From the NCBI GenBank assembly GCA_037178975.1, contig JASJZH010000002.1:1178001-1242000 (forward strand): DNA of 64,000 nt, in the 5' to 3' direction. Shown piece by piece: positions 59,984 to 64,000 of this stretch. The notes below the pieces were generated by a model. That model was not told the DNA's origin. It worked only from the letters and a program-made list of their open reading frames with translations, and did no database searches. Both the position numbers and the translations under genes were made by a program. The stretch comes from Oscheius tipulae (Eukaryota; Nematoda; Chromadorea; Rhabditida; Rhabditidae). Within the stretch, counting starts at the first letter, position 1, and each line of letters opens with the position of its first letter.

Positions 59984-60249
59984 GTGGGTGTTTATTATAG
60001 AAAAGAGAGCTGACAACAGCAGAACAGATAAGACCTTGTGTAACTCTCGAAAACAAGGAAATTATCCGACTGTCCCACTCCCTCTCTTTTTAACGAAACC
60101 GTCACACCTCGATTAACACGGCTTGCCTCTGTATGTTTATGTGGGCCGATTGTTTATTTGAGTCACTTTTTTTTTGTGGGCCCGAGCTTCCTTGCTTCTC
60201 TTTTTCTTTTGTTTCTGTTCCTCTTTCTTAATAGAATTTCAGATCCGTC

Positions 60250-62443
60250 ATGGATCTGGGTGAGGGCCAATGCATGGTGTGCGGGGATCGCTCGGCAGGA
60301 AAACATTATGGAGTGATGGCTTGTTACGGTAGGTGGAGAGTGACAGCCTCTCTTAATCAATCCGTTTCAGGTTGCAAAGGCTTCTTTCGTCGCACAATCC
60401 GCAGTCAGCAGACCTACAACTGTCGCTTCAAGCAGAACTGCAACATTGACAAGGACCAGAGGAATGCCTGCCGGTTCTGCCGCTTCAAGCGCTGCATTGA
60501 CGTCGGCATGGAGCCGGACGGTACTTCTTTGTGTTCCACGAGATTATAATCGTATCTCTTTGCAGCAATCCGACCAGATCGTGACATTATTGGCAAGCAG
60601 AAGAACCCACGACGCAAGAAGATCAAGAGAGAGGACTCATCCCTTCCCTCACCGGATTCTGACGCCGGGTTAGTTGCGATTCTACCACTTAGGCCTTTTG
60701 CTTCCCTGCCCGTCTCCGATAGGAAAGTATTTCCAAGAAAAAACACTTTTCGGCTCGAAGATTTCCCTACTGTGACAGAGACAGGGAGAGCGTTGTTTTA
60801 CAAAGTTTTAGGGTAGCATATCTGGTGAGGTAATTCAGTTTACGCGGGCGCCGAGACTGTACGGGTGCACTCAAGGAGACATGAAGACGCTGTCTTCTAA
60901 TCCAACGGATTTTTTTCCAGAGGAATCGCTCACGACGACATGCTGGTCAACATTCTGATGGACGTCGAGGTTCAAAGCGCCACAGCTCGTAACCAAGGTC
61001 AAATGGGACTGCCGAGAATCAAGGAGGATCCTGACTTTGATCTGAGCCAACTGTTCCACAATCGTTTCGGGTCACACGATGACTGCTTCGAGGTAACAGT
61101 TGTCTAGTCACCTCTAAGTTAAGGTTTAGATGGGCTACAACCAGGGAAAGACAGCATCAGTCGAAGACTTCTCCGCCGCCATGAGACGATATGTCCTCTC
61201 CACTGCCTACTGGGTAGATGCTCTCTTCCAGATGACCAATCTCCCCGATACACAAGAAAAGGTGAGTCAGAGCACAGAAAGGCAGAGTCCGCAAATTGGA
61301 TCATAGTTACGTAGGGGAGCTGTTGTTGGGCGAGAAATTGTTTGGATGACATAAGATTTTTACAGGTGGGACTCCTCCGTCACGTCTATGCTCAGTTCAC
61401 GCTGTTCAGCATGGCTGCAAGAACTGCTCAGGTTGGTTTTTTGTTCAGTGAATAAGAAACAGAAGAGTTTTATCCACTTAAACATGAAGTTTCAGCTCAA
61501 CGGGGATTTGAACTCAATATGCCTCTGTAATCGAACAGTCATTCCCAGAGATCTTCCTCGCCATCTTCAAAGTTCAAAGTAACTTTTCCCCTGTCCGATC
61601 TAACTTTCCTTTCAGCATCTTGGCAAATAATCTGATGGGTCGAGTCCTGGACGAGGTTGTGGCACCGATGAAAAAGCTCCAGTTGAACGAGATCGAGATA
61701 ATTCTTCTGGCTACCTTGGTAGTTCTGGATCCAGGTAAAAGAATAGCCCATCTCAGCAATTGAAAACCTTTAGATGCACCCACACTGTCTGCTTCAAGCT
61801 CCCTGGCTTTGTCTGGCCTTCGTGACCGTGTTCAGAACGCTCTTTTCTGTCTAATCAGGGAGCAGTCACCTCTAATGCATACTGTGACAAGCCGATTCGG
61901 CAATCTGCTTCTCCTGCTGCCTCCCTTGGCCAAGTTGAGCTCACTCTTCAGCGAGAATGTCCATCTGTATCGAGTCTTCGGTAACAGTCTACTAGATCCC
62001 ATGCTGGCGGATCTTTTCTTTGCACAGCCGCAAGAGGTTAGTACAGTATTACGGCTCAAAACAATCCGCTATTCCAGGTCATTCCTTCGCCTACTGCTAG
62101 ACACAGCTCGGACGCTACTACCCAGACCCAGCAGGCTTCCCACTCACCGATTCTGCCTTCTGATCTACAAGAGGTCATTCAACAGGATGAGCAACAGCAG
62201 CATCTTGACCGACCCAATCCGGTACTTCCTAGTCCTCAGGGTGAGTATTCTGTCATTCTGTCACTCTGTCCAATGTCCCTACCTCACTCACTATCAATAA
62301 ACGTAGTGGTTTCAGTGAGCACTTACAACAACGGCTTCTACTTCCCACCACCTCAGCAACAGTTTACGGGCTACAATCCGGGGCAGACCTACTCGGCACC
62401 GGCCTTCTTTGACTCTACCCAGCCACAGTTTCGTTTTATGTAA
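60250..62443 (+). CDS. nuclear hormone receptor, HNF4-like (NR2A-derived)
   Basis: Eleven exons (60250-60328, 60371-60520, 60566-60668, 60921-61092, 61130-61261, 61366-61431, 61496-61578, 61616-61734, 61774-62036, 62078-62240, 62316-62443) join in frame to 485 aa. The DNA-binding domain starts at residue 8: Cys8, Cys11, Cys25, Cys28 and Cys44, Cys50, Cys60, Cys63 are the two zinc fingers, with P-box region CYGCKGFFRR and a GMEPDAIRPDRD extension followed by a basic PRRKKIKR hinge. The ligand-binding domain covers about 125-385, ending near an AF-2-like DPMLADLFF. A Gln/Pro/Ser-rich tail of about 100 residues follows, ending QPQFRFM. It is a sequence-specific transcription factor; in nematodes this expanded family often controls fat metabolism. 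The acceptor TTTCAG lies 7 nt before the ATG. Confidence 0.92.
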
Positions 62444-62914
62444 AAGCGCCAACATCCCATATGTACCGATTCCCGATCTCTCTCACCCTTCCCCCTACGG
62501 CGTTCACTCAATCTACCTGCATAATAATGTTTCTTCCAAGACTAGTAGAGTACAATTAGACAGAGTTCAAACCCCTCCGATTTCTGTAGAAATTCCGACC
62601 TGAAAAGTATTATAGTCAACGATGCTCCCGTACTTTTTTGTTTTTATTTTCTTTTGTTTTGTTAATAGGCACTATATGTTGACCTTTGGAGCCGAAGAAT
62701 TGTATCCTTAACGGGCAGCAAGTGCGCCGGTGTGTGCGTTTTGTTTGTAGTTTTTTTTAGAGAGCCTTCTCTTCCCCGGTGTTTCCTATACACACACGCT
62801 GTATTGTAAAATCGAGTTTTAGTCTAATTTCCATGTGTCTCTCTCTCGGTTACGATGATTTCTATTGGGAGACCTTTACGGTTCTTCGCTCTGAAAACGC
62901 GTGTAAATAGTACG

Positions 62915-62920
62915 AATAAA
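62915..62920 (+). terminator. poly(A) signal AATAAA of the nuclear receptor gene
   Basis: AATAAA about 470 bp after the stop, the first canonical signal in the 3' region. Confidence 0.55.
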
Positions 62921-63030
62921 TCTATTACTTTTCCGTTCAACGGGGAAAAATATCATAAGATATCCTGCATCTTATTGTTAGAACTGTGACAGAATGGGAC
63001 ATTGAAAAGTAATGAAAAGCATAATAGAAA

Positions 63031-63121
63031 GACAGTGAATCCTTTGTATAAATATTTGAAAAAAATTCTATTATGCATAATAGAATTTTAATTCAAATAT
63101 TTATACAAAGGATCCACTGTC
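63031..63121. repeat. 91-bp near-perfect palindrome
   Basis: The 30-bp outer arms (63031-63060 and 63092-63121) match with one mismatch, and the AT-rich centre ATTCTATTATGCATAATAG is itself self-complementary. Such a structure can form a long hairpin. Confidence 0.88.
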
Positions 63122-63331
63122 TGTTCAGCTGAAAAGTTGAAAACGCAGTCCTTTAATACTGTTTGTGGCGGGACCCTTTTTCATTGTAAATAGGCTCATA
63201 GAATTCTATATACGCTGGCGTAATTTCATGTTTCTCGTCGGTATTTATTCATTTTGTGCCATTTTTCAGTGAAAAAGGGTCCCGCCATGAACAATGTTAA
63301 AGGGCTTCGTTTCAACTTTTCAGTTGAACAG
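63121..63331. mobile_element. MITE-like element with 65-bp terminal inverted repeats
   Basis: The left repeat 63121-63186 and right repeat 63267-63331 are about 85% complementary, sharing CTGTTCA at the ends and GGCGGGACCCTTTTTCA inside, around an 80-bp non-coding centre. Total 211 bp, no ORF: the form of a non-autonomous DNA transposon. No clear target-site duplication is visible. It ends about 250 bp before the rml-2 homologue start. Confidence 0.75.
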
Positions 63332-63584
63332 GTTATAGGGAGGAATCTGAACCTCGGCATCCTTCTCAACGAATCCTAGGTGCTGTTCACGAAATCTATC
63401 CGAAAAACTTTACACTGCCATCGGACGACCCGTGAATCGCATTTTTCCTCCCGCACACAGTCGATGGGTTCTCTGTATAAGATCAGCTGCGATATCGATC
63501 CTGACGGGCCTTGACCCGCCGACTCCGCTTCCCGTTCTAGTAATCGACATTCGATCATTACCACAGTCCTTTTTCTGCTGAACG

Positions 63585-64000
63585 ATGTCCAATCATACCC
63601 CTAAAAATGTGATGATAACTGGCGGCTGTGGCTTTATTGGCTCAAATTTCGTCAACTACATCTTTCGTGCCTGGCCCAACTGCAATTTTGTCAATGTGGA
63701 CAAGTTGATTCTTAACAGCGACACTCACAATGTCGATGAAGAGGTTTGATCTTCAAAATAATAAACAATTCAGCTTCAGGTTCGCTCCTCTCTCAGGTAC
63801 AAGCTCGTCCTTGCCGATATCAAGAACCGACAGGCTATTCGCAAAGCTCTAGATGAAAATCAGATAGACAGCGTGATTCATTTCGCCGCCGACTGTACTT
63901 CAACTCGCTGCTATAACGAGACCGTGGAGGCTGTGGAAAACAATGTTATCGCGTTTGTTCACCTGCTGGATGTAGTTAGGGAGTACGGCAAAGTCAAGAG
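63585..64000 (+). CDS. rml-2: dTDP-glucose 4,6-dehydratase, 5' part (cut by the window end)
   Basis: Exon 1 (63585-63743) and exon 2 (63780 to beyond 64000) give the first 126 residues. The Rossmann NAD-binding motif TGGCGFIGSNF is at residues 12-22; an acidic DKLILNSDTHN segment and FAADCTSTRCYNETV, the position of the family's HFAA motif, follow. The reaction is dehydration of dTDP-D-glucose to the 4-keto-6-deoxy sugar, a step of dTDP-rhamnose synthesis, which nematodes carry out in the epidermis around moulting. The sequence closely resembles my memory of C. elegans RML-2 (F53B1.4). Catalytic Tyr and Lys lie beyond the window. There is no acceptor immediately before the ATG. Confidence 0.88.

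Noticed and set aside
1..64000. CRISPR array, prophage, bacterial operon or riboswitch
   Set aside because: Spliceosomal introns, poly(A) signals and metazoan families throughout; the hexamer tracts are degenerate microsatellites, not spaced repeats.

Overview
The window looks like nuclear DNA of a nematode. Genes are intron-rich, with introns from about 35 bp to 2 kb and GT..AG borders. The evidence for a nematode is: an acireductone dioxygenase relative that has lost its metal ligands, as in the worm proteins; an NRF-6 type acyltransferase; an HNF4-like nuclear receptor; an FMRFamide-receptor-like GPCR; the start of an rml-2 type dTDP-glucose 4,6-dehydratase; nematode-like 5S rRNA genes; and 3' splice acceptors lying 0-8 nt before many start codons, the usual sign of spliced-leader trans-splicing. 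The species cannot be told from the sequence. All gene models below are manual: exons were joined by eye from splice sites, reading-frame phase and family resemblance.

Layout. 0.8-4.3 kb: a candidate orphan gene, then a MARCH-type RING-CH membrane ubiquitin ligase (+). 9.1-14.9 kb: an R-Ras GTPase (+) with large introns. 15.6-18.8 kb: a LITAF-domain gene and a VIP36/LMAN2 cargo lectin (both -). 20.0-21.6 kb: a TauE/SafE-type transporter (+). 25.2-28.8 kb: a peptide GPCR (+) tail-to-tail with the acireductone dioxygenase relative (-). 34.1-36.8 kb: IFT74, a 12-exon ciliary gene (-), with a small ORF ending 15 bp before its start. 37.4-41.2 kb: an unrecognised 8-exon candidate gene (+). 41.7-45.2 kb: a 12-exon NRF-6-like acyltransferase (+). 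48.1-51.8 kb: an unrecognised basic protein (+) tail-to-tail with a 9-exon secreted cysteine-rich protein (-). 51.8-60.2 kb: mostly gene-poor. 60.2-62.4 kb: the nuclear receptor (+). 63.6 kb to the end: the 5' end of an rml-2 homologue (+).

The repeats are the most unusual part. Three full-length 5S rRNA genes and one 5S fragment are scattered instead of tandem. Each has a related foldback (palindromic) module in its 5' flank. Two of the full copies lie in introns, antisense to the host gene. One intronic 5S copy plus the start of the host's last exon has been duplicated as an inverted repeat of about 0.44 kb just past the host's poly(A) signal. The foldback module also occurs alone. Degenerate CTCTGT hexamer tracts fill many introns in both orientations, a 110-bp element is present twice in opposite orientation 5.5 kb apart, and a nested palindrome/MITE pair sits just upstream of the rml-2 homologue.

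The genes do not form one pathway. They are a typical mixed metazoan set: ubiquitination, Ras signalling, secretory pathway, transport, neuropeptide signalling, cilia, lipid or sterol acyl transfer, nuclear receptor and sugar nucleotide synthesis.
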